Below are positions 1 through 12,286 of a stretch of 50,998 nucleotides of DNA, in pieces. The notes beneath the pieces were generated by a model. It ran no database searches. It was given only the letters and a program-made list of their open reading frames with translations, and had not been told where the DNA came from. The DNA lies in assembly GCA_025526915.1 (NCBI GenBank), contig JAHLKH010000190.1:1-50998 (forward strand), in the 5' to 3' direction. This DNA comes from Entophlyctis helioformis (Eukaryota; Chytridiomycota; Chytridiomycetes; Chytridiales; Chytriomycetaceae). Numbering within the stretch: the stretch's first letter is position 1; the number at the start of each line of letters is the position of its first letter. A program made the translations under genes and the position numbers.

Positions 1-407
1 CAAACCGCTGATGCCCACGAATGGCAGCCACCCTGCCTCCCACTCGCCATCCATCGGCACCATCTCGGTCCTCGACCGGCCCTGCGTCTTGGATCTTGCA
101 CTTGTCTCGACCTGTTTTGAGTGAGCAGCCCAACCATCGGGTTTGAGCAGCCTAAGACGATGACCGCGCCGTGTTCACACTCGCATGTTCGACCTCGCCA
201 CTTGCCTCCATCAGCACAAACACGATCAACGAGATCAATGGTTAGCCAGATGGAATCAGCAGCAGGGCACATTGCACGCCTGATCGCACCATCACTGCCC
301 ATGCGATCAACAAACCGCTGGATACCCACGAATGGCAACCACCCTGCCCACCCACTCGCCATCCATCGGCACCATCTCGGTCCTTGACCGCCCTGGCGTC
401 TTGATCC
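1..407 (-). repeat. End of ~300-bp satellite array (inverted relative to the right-hand array)
   Basis: About 1.4 units of the same ~299-bp satellite that fills 38441-41721, here as its reverse complement. The landmarks recur in reverse order: the reverse complement of GGTCGAGACAAGTGCAAGAT near 85-120 and the block around ACGAATGGCAGCCACCCTGC at 17-36 and again, with a few changes, near 328-347. The array runs off the window start, so its full length is unknown. Units here are more diverged from each other than those in the right array. The short ORFs are on both strands and are not convincing genes. Confidence 0.85.
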
Positions 408-3085
408 TCCTGCTTCCTGACCCCTTGCATTCAACCGCCTACTGCTTGCTCTTCACCTCACACTTGACATCTTGCATCGCCTCTATCTTGTCTATGCTTG
501 CTTGCTTGCTTGCTCGCAAAGCTTGCTTGACATTTCCTTTCGCCTTGGATCCGTTGATTGACTTGTCCTTGCAGTTCACCATCTGGTTCTCACTGACTCA
601 CTCACAATGCACTTGAACGTCCATTGGATGCAGAGGCGGTCACAAGTGTCAGCATGAGCAAGCAGAACGAGACCGCTGGCGATGCATGCGAGTGTGCAGC
701 AATACCTTCTCACTCAGCCATCCATCCATACGATGCTTCTGCAAGCAGCCAGCCGCGTGCCAGTCGGCCGTGAGAGTCAGCGTCCAGCAGACAGACAGCA
801 GACAGACGGCTTGCCAAGCATGCAGCCACTTCCACCAACCGTCTCAATGCCGCACGGATGCAGCCTGCTTCATCACAACGAGGCGGCCGACCGCATCCGT
901 GCTTGACCTGATCGAGTGCTGGCACTGGCTCTCACGCCAGCCCTCACACTCGACGCTCGCCTCCAAGCGCCACCAGTCGATCTTGCCCCTTGACTTGCCC
1001 CTTGACCACCGAAACGGCTTCACGCGACACTGTTCATCTGCTGGCGCTGCCTTGAGCTTGTCGGATACTGCGCCAGGTGTTCGCTTCGTCTTGGCTCTGC
1101 AGCTGCGGTGCATGTGGGCAGGCGGCCAGGCTGTCAGCCCCCACACAGACTCGCAGCTACAGGCGGTGCCAGCCACTTGCCTCTTGCCCGTTCATGCTGC
1201 GCCGATGTTCCTCTTGCAGCCCTGCCGTCGACCTCTCTCGACAGCCCGCCCCACACAGCGGCTGCCACACTCAGCAGCCCAGACCCATGCAGTGCCGTCT
1301 GCTGCACACCCCAGCAGCCCGCCAACCAACCAGCCAGCCAGTTAGCCAGTCAAACAAGCAAGCAAGCCAAGGCACCGCCAGCCGCCGTCGCTGTGCAGCC
1401 GCTGTTCCTCTTGGCGACCCACGGCCCTGCGGCGTCTGTCGAGGCGGTCGTGCCCTCGCTGTGCTGCTCGCAGACACCGCAGGCACCGCAGCGTCATCAA
1501 GCGTGCGTGTGTCGACCGCCAGCAGAGCATCCATGGCTGCTGGCTTGGACCCACGAGTCTGCCTGCGGATCGGCGTGCGGCTTGCCGATGGATGCTGTGT
1601 GGGATGCGCCGTCGAGTCGAGCAGCCAAGAGGGCGGATCGGTCGCATGGAGCGAGGAAGAGGCGTCGGTCAGTCATGGCATGGGAGGCTTTGCCAGCCAC
1701 ATCACCGGCACAAGCAGAGTGCCTCCACCGTCGAATCGTCGCATCGTCGCATCGTGGCTGCTGGTGGATGCTGCGATGGCCACGCACACGTCATCGCCGC
1801 TGCCGCGCCATCTCCACGTCGCAACCGTGTCACTGGGAGCGAGCGGATCCAACGCGACTCACGGCTGGCGACTGCGCAGGCACGCACTCGCTGGAAACGC
1901 TGCTGCCGTGCTGCGATAGGCGGCATGCCAGCCACCAGCAAGTCGGCCATGCAGACGGACGGCGTGCGGCACGCAGGCAGGCAGTGTCGGCGGGAGCGGG
2001 GCGGCAGACCGTCGCTGCTCATGCTCTCTGTTGCTGGGAAACAACAGACAACAGAGCGGAGTGGCACGGTCGCCCATCACCGCAGCCGAGGGGATGGCAG
2101 CAGCCAGAGCAGGACCAGCGAGCCGGGAGGGAGAGGCGGCAGCAGGCATGCAGCAGGCAAGGCAGGCAAGGCATACAGAGACAGCAGCATGCGCAGAGTG
2201 GATGCAGTGAGAGCGAGAGGACAATGTTCCACGTACCTGCTGGTCTGTGGTTTGTTGTCTGGCAGCTGCATCGTGGAAGCGAAAGCATGCGGGATGTGTG
2301 GGCGGAGAACAAACAGGAGGGCAAACAGGAGGGCAGACAGACATGCGAGTGTGGTGTGGGTTAGACAAGAGCGGCTGGCTGCCATGCAGACTGTCGCACG
2401 CTCCACGAGCAGCAGCAGCAGCAGCGACGCACAACCACACACGGCAAGAGGAGTCTTACTGTCGTCCTTGGCAAACACGTGTCGCAGATGGTTGGTCGCC
2501 GCGACCGCCTTGTTGTGTGTAAGGAAAGACAGGCAATTGGCACGACACACGGATGCTGCAAAGGCAGCCATGCAGATCCACTGCGACCGACCGACTGATG
2601 GCATGCTGGCAATGGAGACCGCCACATTGGCTGCAGGCAGTCGATGGCAAGGCAACACATGGCATGCTCTTGGTGTAGCCAGCAGCAGGCGTGCTGGCTG
2701 TGTGTCTGATGGCCAGCATCTCGCCCTGCACTGGCATGCGCTGCAGTGCCGGCAGACTCGCCAGCCAAACAATGCGCGTTGAGAGCATGTCCATGCGCGT
2801 CGTGTGTCGCGAATGCTGCTCGCTGGCCCGACGCGTGGCTGTGGGATGACTGCGGATGGACTGTCGAGCGTGTCTGATGCGCTGTGATGCGACGCACGCG
2901 CATCATCCCCGCCCTTCACGCCGTGCTTGCTTGCTTAACGCGGCAGATTGCATTCAATTGCCAACGCCTCGTCGATCTGCCCGCTATGCAATATGGAAAT
3001 GCATGCGTCTCTGGATAGGATGCATTGTCGTTGCCATTGAGTCGCTGCATTGGCATTGGCAGTGGCAATGACAGACTGCGATCCA
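408..3085. repeat. Left arm of a ~2.7-kb inverted repeat
   Basis: This stretch is the reverse complement of 35753-38440 with scattered substitutions and small indels. Homology runs from the satellite boundary (about 408) to about 3085, next to the first gene. Several ORFs of 200-420 codons exist on both strands, rich in Ala, Arg, Ser, Cys and Gln, but none shows a recognisable domain and their frames differ between the two arms. I see no RNA gene. Simple-sequence tracts (CAG, GGCA, GCTT runs) are frequent. Confidence 0.8.
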
Positions 3086-3251
3086 CGGCTCAGCAGAGCA
3101 CGGATGGTGGGAATGAATGCCGCAATGTGCACACGCCGCCTCTGGTTGCAGCGTGGATGGTGTTGCAGTGGGCATGCTGGCAAGCCATACGGTGCCTGCC
3201 AGCTCGCTCTGTTCATTCAACGCAATGAGATCCTGCGAGTCTGGCCTGCAT

Positions 3252-4237
3252 CTACCTGACAACCATCTGCCTTGCACGCCGCGAGTCGCAGGCATCAGCC
3301 TCCATGAGCCTGTCGACCATGTCGCCGTCGTCTTCAGCAAGCGCAACCTGCTCGCTGTCGCCATCCACAGGCGTGTCCGCGCCACTCGCGGTTGTCGTTC
3401 CAGTCGCGCTGGCTCCCTTGCTGCGCTGTCCTTGTCGCTGTCCTTGGGGACCTGAGATGGCCGACTGGAACTCGACGATCGCCTCGCCCTTGAGACGGTG
3501 CAGCAGCGACGACCGCTCCTTCTTGCTGAGCAGCAGCGATCCACTTGTCTTGGACTGGAAGAACGGCAGCAAAATAGGCACAGACACGCTGTTGTCGGCA
3601 TGGGCAGATGGATGGAAGCCAGCCGTGGCGAGTGAGAACGCGCCGTGTTGGGCAAAGTCACCAAACGAGCAGGCAGTCCAAGGCCACTCACGATCCGGTG
3701 TAGTCGGGCTCAAGCAAAGGCTCAGACCGCAGCAGACAGCTGGCCATGGCTGGTGGGCGACCATCCCCATCCACCATCCATCCCATCCATCCATCCATCC
3801 ATCCAAGGCGGCGTGTCAGCGTGTGGTCTTGCCTGGCATTGCTGGCAATGAGCAGAGTATCCACAAGAGCATACCGAGCTGAGAAAAGCGCTCACGAGTG
3901 AGCCAGAGAACTCGGAGAGCATCGGATGCTCATGCTTGATGAGTCTTGCATGGACGGCCGTGTTTTCGATGGGGCTGAGGATGCACGAGCTGTCGACCAA
4001 CCAGACGACTGCCGCCTTATGCTGCCCGCTCTGCTGTGGTGTGCATCGGACGGTCTTGGTCTTGAACGCATCGATCCTTGCCGGATGACGCTGCTTGAAG
4101 CATCCTGTTGGTTGCTTTCAGGCGAGGTTGCATTCACACGGCATGTCGAGCAACGCAGATCACGACACCCGTGTGAAGGACAGCATCGTCGTGCTCTCAC
4201 AGTCGCTGATGCGGTGTGATCTTGCTGTCCTTGGCAT
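3252..4237 (-). CDS. Possible STK19-like (winged-helix) protein; identity uncertain
   Basis: Three exons can be read. The last, 3588 to 3252, begins VSVPILLPFF and contains KKERSSLLHRLKGEAIVEF. A middle exon ends EPDYTGS at 3692, before a clear GTGAGT donor. An upstream exon contains AVVWLVDSSCILSPIEN and ends at a GTATGC donor near 3872. The pattern '...VP..L.PF..., then a basic helix with KxER..LL..LK' resembles the end of the STK19 winged-helix family. That match is by memory and weak. The start at 4237 is a guess, because splicing of the first exon is unclear and a plus-strand frame overlaps it. The C-terminus is Gly/Thr/Ser-rich and then acidic. The gene is divergent from CTR9, about 220 bp away. 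Confidence 0.35.
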
Positions 4238-4455
4238 CGCCAAGCCAGAACCATGGATGCCAGACGAGCAGGATGTGCACATCTCACCGGCTGCCATGTG
4301 CCATCCTGCTGTGTGCGCTGCGTGCGACGTTGAGCCTGCACCGATGCACACACGGCTGTTGCATCGCAAGGGTCGTTTGCGCTGCATCCGACCACCACCA
4401 CCACCACCACCCGTGTGCTTCCCGCCAGCGTTTCCCGTCCATCGACAAACGCGCC
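4238..4455. promoter_or_regulatory. Divergent intergenic region upstream of CTR9
   Basis: A 218-bp gap between the presumed minus-strand gene and the CTR9 start. It holds a short CCA/CAC tract near 4399-4412. No TATA box or other defined element is obvious. Its role as a shared promoter is inferred from gene orientation only. Confidence 0.35.
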
Positions 4456-7400
4456 ATGTCGGCACCGTCAGCAACCATCGAGATCCCGCTGCGCCGTGGA
4501 GAGGGCCACGGCGACGAAGTGCTCGAGGTCGACCTCAACGACCTCAAGGGCAACCACGAGGCCATCATTGGCATCCTGACGCAGGAGCAGGCGCCGCTCA
4601 GGTTATTCCTCGAGTTCGCTGTGCGTCTTGTGCTTGCCAACTGCCCACACCTACGCACGCACACGCACGCCTTCACACTCCCGTCGACATGCTGGGCTGA
4701 CCCTTGTGTGCGTCCAGTTCCAATACTACAAGCGCCAGATGCCTGACCAGCTGGTGATGTTCCTGGAGGCCGGCAAGAACATGGCGCAGTGTGAGTGCCC
4801 GCCCGTGTGCCTGCCAGCCATGGTAGCGCTTGCTGACTGGCGCACCACGACCGCCACGACCACCAACAGCCAGAGACTTGCGCGCCATGAACGGCAAGGA
4901 GGGCGAAGAGGCCGCCTACATCCTGATCCTCAACTCGCTGGCGTCGTACCGCATCGAGTCGGCCAAGGCCCAGCCGGCGGGATCGCCCGAGCAGACGCAG
5001 CTGCTGTCGGCTGCCACCCAGCTGCTCAACGATGCCGAGCGGCTCAACAGCAGGAACCCGCTCACGATCGTGGGCAAAGGTGCGCTGCATGGCGTTCCTT
5101 CTGGACAATGGCCGATGGGCGATCTGACCAACGACTGCTCGGATGGATGCATGGATCGGTGGCTGGATCGGTGGCTGGATGGGGCCTGCTGCCATCTACG
5201 CAGGAAACCTGATGCTGGCTCGCCAAAACACCGACCAGGCACTCTACGAGTTCCGTGCTGCGCTTGGCCTCGACTCGCGCTTCCTTCCGGCACTGATTGG
5301 CGTGGCAAGTGCCTCACGATCCTTGGCCTCGCTCTGCCGGCTCCGTGGCTGCTGACTGACGGGCCGTGGTGGACAGGCGTCGGCGCATTTCATCAAGGGC
5401 GAATACAAGGACGCCCTGGCTCGCTACCAGACCATTCTGCGTCTCAAGCCAGGCATCCAGCCTGACGTCCGTGTGCCGATCGGCATCTGCTTCCATCGCC
5501 TCAACATGCTGGCTGAGGCGCAGGCCGCGTTCAAGCGTGCCGTTGATCTGGTATGGCCTGTCTGTCCCCCTATTATCCTTTCCTCTCTTGTCCGTTCCTG
5601 GCGTGTTGCTGAACGGCCTGACATGGACTGGCGTCGGCCACAGAACCCAAGCAATGTGGATGCCATTGCCCTGCTGTCGCTCATGCACACCAACAAAGCG
5701 CGGCTTCCCTCGACACCAGAGATTGAGCGCGAGCAGTCGTCGGCGCTGGCCGGAAGCCTGCTAGCACAGGGATTCAAGACCAAGCTGCCGAATCCGGTCA
5801 TTGACGCCCAAATGGCCGAGCGCTACTTTGCGCGGGGTGAATATAGCAAGGTGGGTGTTATGGCCGCCATGGCCGTCACAAGGACCGCGAGATTGGGCTC
5901 CAAGACTGACGCTTGCCATGGCGATGGACTCGATCACTTCCCGCCGGCTAGGCCCGCGTTTTCTCGGAGCTTGCTCACCGCCACAGCCGTGGCAGCCTGT
6001 CGCGCTCTGAGGCCCTTGCACTCAAAGCCCGAGTCGTCCAAGCCGATGTACGGCGTGCATGTTGGTTGCGGCTGGCTGGTCTCCTGCAGTAGACATGCTC
6101 TGACAAGCGTTTGCCTTGTGGGGCTTTGTTTCGGCCTGCAGGGCGACTACGACAAGGCGTTCAAGCTCTTCTCCGAGGCTGCCGTGCTCAATACTGACTC
6201 GATCTCGATCCAGTTTGGTTTGGGCCAGATGCAGATCTACAAAAGTACGTCGAGACGGCTGGACGTGTGGCATCGCGATCGCTTTGTGGGTGTATGTGTC
6301 TGAGTCGGGTTTGTATACTCACACCGAGCGGCGGTTCGGCTGCGCACCGCCAAAACAAAAACAACGACAGATGCCAAGGAAGACGCCATTTCATCGCTGG
6401 AGCGCGTGCTGGCCAAGCAGCCTGACAATTACGAGACGCTCATGGTAGGTGGCCAACGGACACCCACTCTGTACCGCGGCTCTGCAGAGAAGAGGAAGGA
6501 GGTGTAACCATGTCTGCCATCGCACGCGCAGATTGTCGCGGCGCTCTCGTCTCGATCGCCCGACATGGCCACCAAAGCCGCGGATGCATTCACCCGACTG
6601 AAGAAGCTCCTCAAGTCGTACCACGAAGACGACGACAAGACCAAGAGCCACCAGTGGCAGGGCGAGGAGTATGTCACGGATCCCGAGCTGCTGATTGAGA
6701 TGGGCGTCTTTTACGAAAAGACGGATGTCAAAAAGGCGCAGGCGTGTAAGTCGCGAGCAGCCGGGTTGCATTACGCTGGCATGGTGGCATGCACTGACAT
6801 GGCTGCTGTGGATGCTGTGGATGCGGCTGGGGCTCGACAGCGCTGGAACAGGCGATTGCGTTACTTGAGGCGACTCCCGACGCGACAATAGTTCCCGAGC
6901 TGCTGTGCAACATGGGTGCCTTGTACCATGTCGAAGCGGTGCAGCTGCTGGGGGCAGGAGGGACGGCCGCAAGCACCGACGACCGCGACGTGGCCGGCTC
7001 AACGGTGGCCCACCAGACGCACGAGACCCGCCTGGCGGCCGTGGCTGGCTTGCTGCAAAAGGCGCAGACGTTTTATGAGCGAGCGCTTGCGGACGTGACG
7101 GCACAGGCACGCGATGATGGCGCTGACGGCGCCGATGACGTGGCCAAGAGAGTGCATGCCGAGGCGGTCCGAACCAGCGTGCGGTACAATCTGGCGCGGC
7201 TTGAGGAGACGCGCGGGAATGCCGCCGAGGCAGAGGAACTGTACAAGGGCATTCTTGCCGACCATCCTGCCTACATTGACTGTGCGTTGACTGGCTGCCG
7301 CCCGGTCTTTTGCGACCGCGTCACTTTCGCTGGCTGGCTGACTGGTTTGGCTCGGTTTGGCTTGGGTTCCGTCCAACCCCCACACATCCCCAACCCCTGC

Positions 7401-9423
7401 AGGCATCCTGCGTCTCGGAGCGATTGCCGTCAAGCGCAAGGACACGGCGACCGCCTTTGACCGCTTCTCGGACGCGCTCGCCATTGACGACAAGAACGCG
7501 CTCGCATGGACCATGGTGGCCATGATCCACCTGGACAACCGCGCGTTCCGTCCGGCGCGCAAGCTCCTCGAAAAAGTGTTTCAGCAGATTGACAAGTTTG
7601 ACACGTATGCGCTCTGCAGCTATGGCAACCTGTGTCTGCGGTCGATCCGCGTGGAACCCAAGTCGGTGCGTGTGGTTGTTGTGGTTTTGTGTGTGGTGTG
7701 GGGCAGTGGGGTTGGTCATACTCACGGTTGGGTTCGGTGCGTGCAGCGCGAGTACAACTGTAAACGATCGGTCGAGTTCTTCCATAAGGCGCTTCGCCAT
7801 GATCCGCGGAATGTGTATGCGGCCACGGGCATTGCGCTTGCATGTGCCGAGATGGGCAACCTGGAGGACGCGCGCGACCTTCTCACCCAGGTGAGGCCAG
7901 CTGGGTTTGGCTTGTGGTGTTGTGCTGCGTTGTGGTGCGGTGTGATTTGGTGGCGGCTTGGCTCGATTGCTCACAGATGGACGATGTCCGTGCTGAACCT
8001 GTCCATATCCATCGTTCTGGCTAGATCCAAGAGGCGGCCGGTGCCCATGAGAACGTGGTTATCAACCTGGCGCATGTCCTTGTGGACCTTGGTCTCCCCA
8101 AGTCGGCCATTCCCTTTGTACGAAACGCCGTGGTTTGGTTCGGATGCAGTCACTTGTGCGCGCGGCTGCTAACACTTGACGCATGGCCAGTACGAGAGTG
8201 TTGCCAAGCGACAGGATGTTGTTGATCTGGACATTATCCGCTCGCTGGCACGTGCCTACTACTTTATTGCCAAGACAGAGAAGCTGCCCGACTCGATGGC
8301 GACGGTTGCCGAGCGTCTCGAAGAGGCAAGCGGGAGGGTCATTTTTGTTCTTGTCGTTCTCATGGTTTGGCGGTTGTGCATGGTGTGAATGTTGCTGCCT
8401 AACTAACGCGCAACGTGGGGTGTGCGGACGTGGGGGTGTGCGGACACTGCAGGCACTCAAGCTGAGCCCCAACGACCTTGCGCTCAAGTTCAATCTGGCG
8501 CTTGCAAAGCAGCAGTATGCGCAGATCCTGAACGACCAGCCCAAGGAGAAGCGTCCACTCGAAGCTCTCAAGCGTGCTGCCGAGGGCCTCGAGGTGTCTG
8601 AAAAGTAAGGCGCACGGCACTGGCTGTGCATGGGGATGGGATGGGTGGTAGTGGCGGCCGGCTTACGCGCAACATGCTTTCAGGATCTTTGAAGAGCTGG
8701 GCAAGCGCAAGCCAGAGCCGACACTCGCTTATGACGTGGAGCGAGCACGCGAGCGAGCCAACTACTCGCGCGGCGTGCGGCGTGTCACAGACAAGAAGAT
8801 CCACGAGACGGAAGTGCTCGAGAAGCAGCGCGAGCAGCGTCTTGCGGAGATTGTGGCCAAGCGCGAGGAGGCACTCGAGGCCAAGCGACGTGAAGAAGAA
8901 GCCAAGAAGAGCGAGGAGCAGCGGCGGCTCGAGGACCTTGAGCGCCGTCGTCGCGAGATCCAGGCCCGCGTACAGGAAGAGAATGAGAAGATGCGGTTGG
9001 CGCTTGAGGAGGAGCGGGCGAAACCTGTGCGCCGCAAGACGGCTGCGGCGGCTGGCTCAGATGAGGGCGAGGACGAGGAGGCTGTTGGTGGCGAGCGTCG
9101 CGGTCGCGGTCGCGGTGACGGCGACGAGGACGAAGACGATGGCCGCAAGAGCAAGTACGTGTACTGCGTGCCCCTGTTGCCCGGGATGGGCACTCGACGG
9201 ATGTTGTTGGCTAATTGGCGTCGCTTGTTTCAATGGATGCATGGGCAGGCCCAAGCAGAAGCGCAAGCGCAAGGAAAAGCCGTCTCGCGAGGCTGCCAGT
9301 GGCGACGAGGACGACGAGGACGACATGGATATCCGCCAGAAGCGGTCCAAGGGTGGCTCGTCTGGCGGAACGCGCTCCAAGCTGTCTGCAACGACCGTGA
9401 TGGACAGCGATGATGACGAATAG
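4456..9423 (+). CDS. CTR9: CTR9, TPR subunit of the Paf1 transcription elongation complex
   Basis: CTR9 is the scaffold of the Paf1 complex, which travels with RNA polymerase II and supports elongation and histone modification. The protein opens MSAPSATIEIPLRR and is split into roughly 18 exons. Early ones are 4456-4620, 4718-4790 and 4870-5079, each with a GTGCGT- or GTGAGT-type donor. The body is a long series of TPR helices, for example QALYEFRAALGLDSRFLPAL, AIALLSLMHTNKARLP, SVEFFHKALRHDP and DARDLLTQ. The last part, from about 8690, is a long charged coiled coil (KREEALEAKRREEEAKKSEE). It is followed by an Asp/Glu/Lys-rich tail ending MDSDDDE, as in CTR9 homologues. Order and length (about 1,000 residues) fit the family. 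Exact ends of some short exons are approximate. It is convergent with BMT5, 86 bp away. Confidence 0.93.
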
Positions 9424-9509
9424 TCTCCAGACGAGATGGAGTGCACTTGCAGGCCACTGAATGACATGTCCATGGCACGAGCCTGTCTTGCAGCCATTTC
9501 TTTTTATTA

Positions 9510-10472
9510 CTATTCATCATCATCGTCGTCATCGTCGTCGCCCCTGCTCTTCTTCTTCTTCTTGGGCTGCACAGGCAGCGGCTCCATGGAAAAGGCAAAC
9601 GTCCGCGGAGCCTTTTTGGTGATCTCGCTATTGTCTGTGACCGACAAGCCCTCCTCGAAGCCGATCGTCCGGCGATGCTCATACCCGGGGAACTGGTCGG
9701 GGCAAAAGTTGAACGACTTGACGGCGAGGAGGCCGGCCTCCCTGCCTAGCCGCTTGACATCCCACAGATCGTACGGCACGCCCGTCTTGACCGTGACAAA
9801 CACGATGCCGTCGCGCATGTCGTGTATGTTGTCGCCACTGCCGCTGGGCGTGTCCCGCACGGCCAGCAGCGGCACGGCCGACGCCAGGAACGCGCGCACC
9901 AGGTTCTGGTTGAGCGCGACGTTGCGCTCCTGGTCCTTGACGCCGGCGCCCACATGCGGAAAGTTGAACAGGATCTTGGTGAAGCGGCGGCCGCGCAGGG
10001 CCTGCGTCGCACCCAGCTGCGTGGCATCCACCCCAAACACGACGGTGGCGTCCCAGTCGGCGAGCGTCTGCAGATGCTCGGCGGCGTCGGGGTACTTGGC
10101 TGCGACCGTCTCGGCCGTGTCGTATGCCGTTGCCGTCACCGTGAGCGTGCCGCCCACCGTCGAGAGCAGCGAGGCAGCGAAACTAAAGTTGCCTTCGCCC
10201 ACGAGCAGGATGCGGTCGTCGGGCTGGAAATCAAAGCCCTGTTTGCCCAGGTTGCTCGGCGTGCCCGCTGCCGCTGCCGTGCCCTTTTTGCTGCTCTTCT
10301 TGCTGCTGCTGCCCCGGTTGGGTCCGTTGCGCCTCCGGTTGGCGGCCTCTTCTTCCTGCGCGGCCAGTGCACGGCGCTTCTTGTCGGCAGCAGCCTTGAC
10401 GGCCGGATCCGTCAGCCGCTTGCCCAGCTGTGCGAGCTTCGGCTTGGCACTTTTTTTCGACGATCGCGGCAT
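9510..10472 (-). CDS. BMT5: BMT5-like 25S rRNA (uracil-N3) methyltransferase, DUF2431 family
   Basis: A single uninterrupted frame of 320 codons. After a basic, nuclear/nucleolar-type N-terminus (MPRSSKKSAKPK) comes the family signature RILLVGEGNFSFAASLL, the SAM-binding glycine motif. It is followed by ATAYDTAETVAAKYPDAAEH and by FTKILFNFPHVGAGVKDQER, the typical DUF2431 'FNFPH.G' block. The C-terminal part has TVKTGVPYDLWDVKRL and a FPGYEHRRTIGF block. The tail is KKKKKSRG followed by an Asp run, common in nucleolar proteins. Yeast BMT5 methylates uracil 2634 of 25S rRNA, and the same role is inferred here. It is one of few intronless genes in the window. Its start lies 81 bp from the stop of the RAD60-like gene upstream on the same strand. 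Confidence 0.9.
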   Translation of the reverse strand: MPRSSKKSAKPKLAQLGKRLTDPAVKAAADKKRRALAAQEEEAANRRRNGPNRGSSSKKSSKKGTAAAAGTPSNLGKQGFDFQPDDRILLVGEGNFSFAASLLSTVGGTLTVTATAYDTAETVAAKYPDAAEHLQTLADWDATVVFGVDATQLGATQALRGRRFTKILFNFPHVGAGVKDQERNVALNQNLVRAFLASAVPLLAVRDTPSGSGDNIHDMRDGIVFVTVKTGVPYDLWDVKRLGREAGLLAVKSFNFCPDQFPGYEHRRTIGFEEGLSVTDNSEITKKAPRTFAFSMEPLPVQPKKKKKSRGDDDDDDDDE

Positions 10473-10553
10473 CGACGTTGCGTGAATTCAGGTAAATTTC
10501 ACTCGAAAAACAACACAGACAAATATAGCAACAACGACGTGTCCGGCCGACCC

Positions 10554-12286
10554 CTATCGCACCTCGACTATATCCATCGCTTCCATGCCGGCCTCTTCAA
10601 TCGTCGTCGATTCGTCCAGCTTTTCGCCATCAAACTCGAACCGCCGTCCCTCGAGCCCGAGCTTCTTGGCAATCTGCCCCATCGTCGTGCCCTACACACA
10701 AAGCAGGCATCAGCACAGCTCATGCAAAACCACCAACAGACGCGCAGCATCGCCCACGCACCAGGGTGACTCTGATCTTGGCCGAGCTCTCCTTGGTGCG
10801 CACGGTGACAATGAACCCTGACGACTCTTCCTGCGCATCCGTGTCATGGTGTGATGCAGCCTGGCTGTTGGTCGACGCGTGCTCCGCAGATGCCTGTGCA
10901 TACGCGCTGGCTGTCTGCATGGCCTCAAAGTCTGCGGCAGTGTACGAGACTGGCGGGCGGGTGACGCGTGTCAGGACATGGGCCTTGCACGCGCAGGATG
11001 GGTCTGGGATGGCGCGGGCACCTACCCAGCGTGTCGCCAGTGCGCACGCCGCTGTCAAACACGAGGGTCGTTGCAGACAGCCGCACGTTGCGCAGCGTCA
11101 AAACCAGGTCGGTGCTTGGGATGGATGTGCGGCTGGACACCAGATCAATGAGCAGCCTGACGCGATGGCCCTGCACACCAACACCCGGAGAACACGGCCG
11201 TCAGTTTCGCGGACAGCATGCCATGGACGAGCAGTGTGACGGCGTCCATCTTACATCGGTCACTTTGACATTGAATGACTTGTTCCGGGCTGCGCTTTCG
11301 GCGCTCGGCGGCCATGACTGGTGCTGTACTTTGATGGTCATTTCTCTTGTCGGCCGCCATGACGCTGCTGGCTGTGACGACGGCTGCGTGCTGTGCAGCG
11401 ACGCGTTGGCTGTGCTCGATGCCGATCCCAGCGAAGCCGACGCCGACGTATACGATGCAGACCCGCTCGCTGCCCCAGCACCCGGCATCGATGTGATGAA
11501 ACTGAGATCGTCGTCATCCAAAGCCAGGTCAGCTGCACTCGTCTTGAACTGGGTCGATGGGTTGTTGTATCCGCTCAGTGTTTGCCTGTCGCGACAGCCA
11601 TGGACAGCCTGTCAATCCATCGCGTATGCGCGCGACAGCAGGGCCGTTGCAGCTGTACCTGAGGCTGTCGAGTCCCCTCAACGACTCGGCCGGCAGATCG
11701 GCTGGCGGAGGCGTCAGAGACACGTCGCGCCGGTACCTGTCTCCGCCGGCCCTGTTGCCAGATGTACCGATGCCAGCATGTCCTGATCCTGATCCTGATC
11801 CTGATCCTGATACTGATCCTGATCCTGACGCTCCAGAGTTGCCCGGCATGCCAGATCCCGAGGCAGGTCCAGAGCCAGAGCCAGATCCAGATGCACGATG
11901 GTTTCCAGCCTCTGCTGCTTTGCCGCCGGCTTGCAGGCCTTCGGGCTCGCTGCTGCTATCGTCGTCATCGAGCATGATCATGCGTTGTTTCTGCCGTGCA
12001 GCATCCGTCAGCCAGTCTGTCCGTCCGTCGGCCAGCCATGCCAGCTTGAGCACCAAGCCTGCACCTTTTGGCCAGCAGCCTTGACATCGACATCGGCAGC
12101 AGCCGTCTGCCGGATGCGGGTGACCGACTGCTTGCTGCCCAAGTCGAAAAAGTCAAAGGCCGCCGTCTTTGGCCTCGCTCGCTTGGATGCAGTGTCTGGC
12201 ACCGTCGGTGTCGGTGCCGGCGTCGGTGTCGACGTCGAAGCCTCGTCCTTGGCAGCGGCCGCTGTTGTCGCCTTCCTCGGTGGCAT
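10554..12286 (-). CDS. RAD60/ESC2/NIP45-family protein with tandem SUMO-like domains
   Basis: A genome-stability factor that mimics SUMO and cooperates with the SUMO pathway and SMC5/6, by family knowledge. It begins MPPRKATTAAAAKDEAS. A SUMO-interacting motif followed by acid and serines (RMIMLDDDDSSSEPE) lies near 11970. Then comes a long Ser-Gly low-complexity linker. The first SUMO-like domain is split by introns: MTIKVQHQSWPPSAESAARN, then GHRVRLLIDLVSSRTSIPST and SATTLVFDSGVRTGDTL. The second SUMO-like domain is also split by an intron: ESSGFIVTVRTKESSAKIRV, then MGQIAKKLGLEGRRFEFDGE, ending EAGMEAMDIVEVR. Such an end (D-[VI]-[IV]-E-V) is typical of Rad60 SLD2 domains. There are about six exons. 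Its start codon overlaps the possible start of TEL2 on the other strand. Confidence 0.85.
11782..11828. repeat. CCTGAT hexanucleotide microsatellite inside the RAD60-like coding sequence
   Basis: About eight CCTGAT units with one variant (ACTGAT). On the minus strand they are read in frame as alternating Ser-Gly, with one Ser-Val at the variant. Because the unit is six bases, gain or loss of copies keeps the reading frame. Confidence 0.9.

Noticed and set aside
1077..2919. Long overlapping ORFs (280-418 codons) in the left arm and their relatives in the right arm
   Set aside because: Open frames occur on both strands because of GC-rich, stop-poor sequence. Ends and frames differ between arms and no family is recognisable.
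4095..4455. Plus-strand frame starting near 4143 (MSSNADHDTRVKDSIVV) as a separate small gene or CTR9 leader
   Set aside because: It overlaps exons of the minus-strand gene, runs into a CAC/CCA tract and does not join CTR9 in frame. CTR9 has a good start at 4456.
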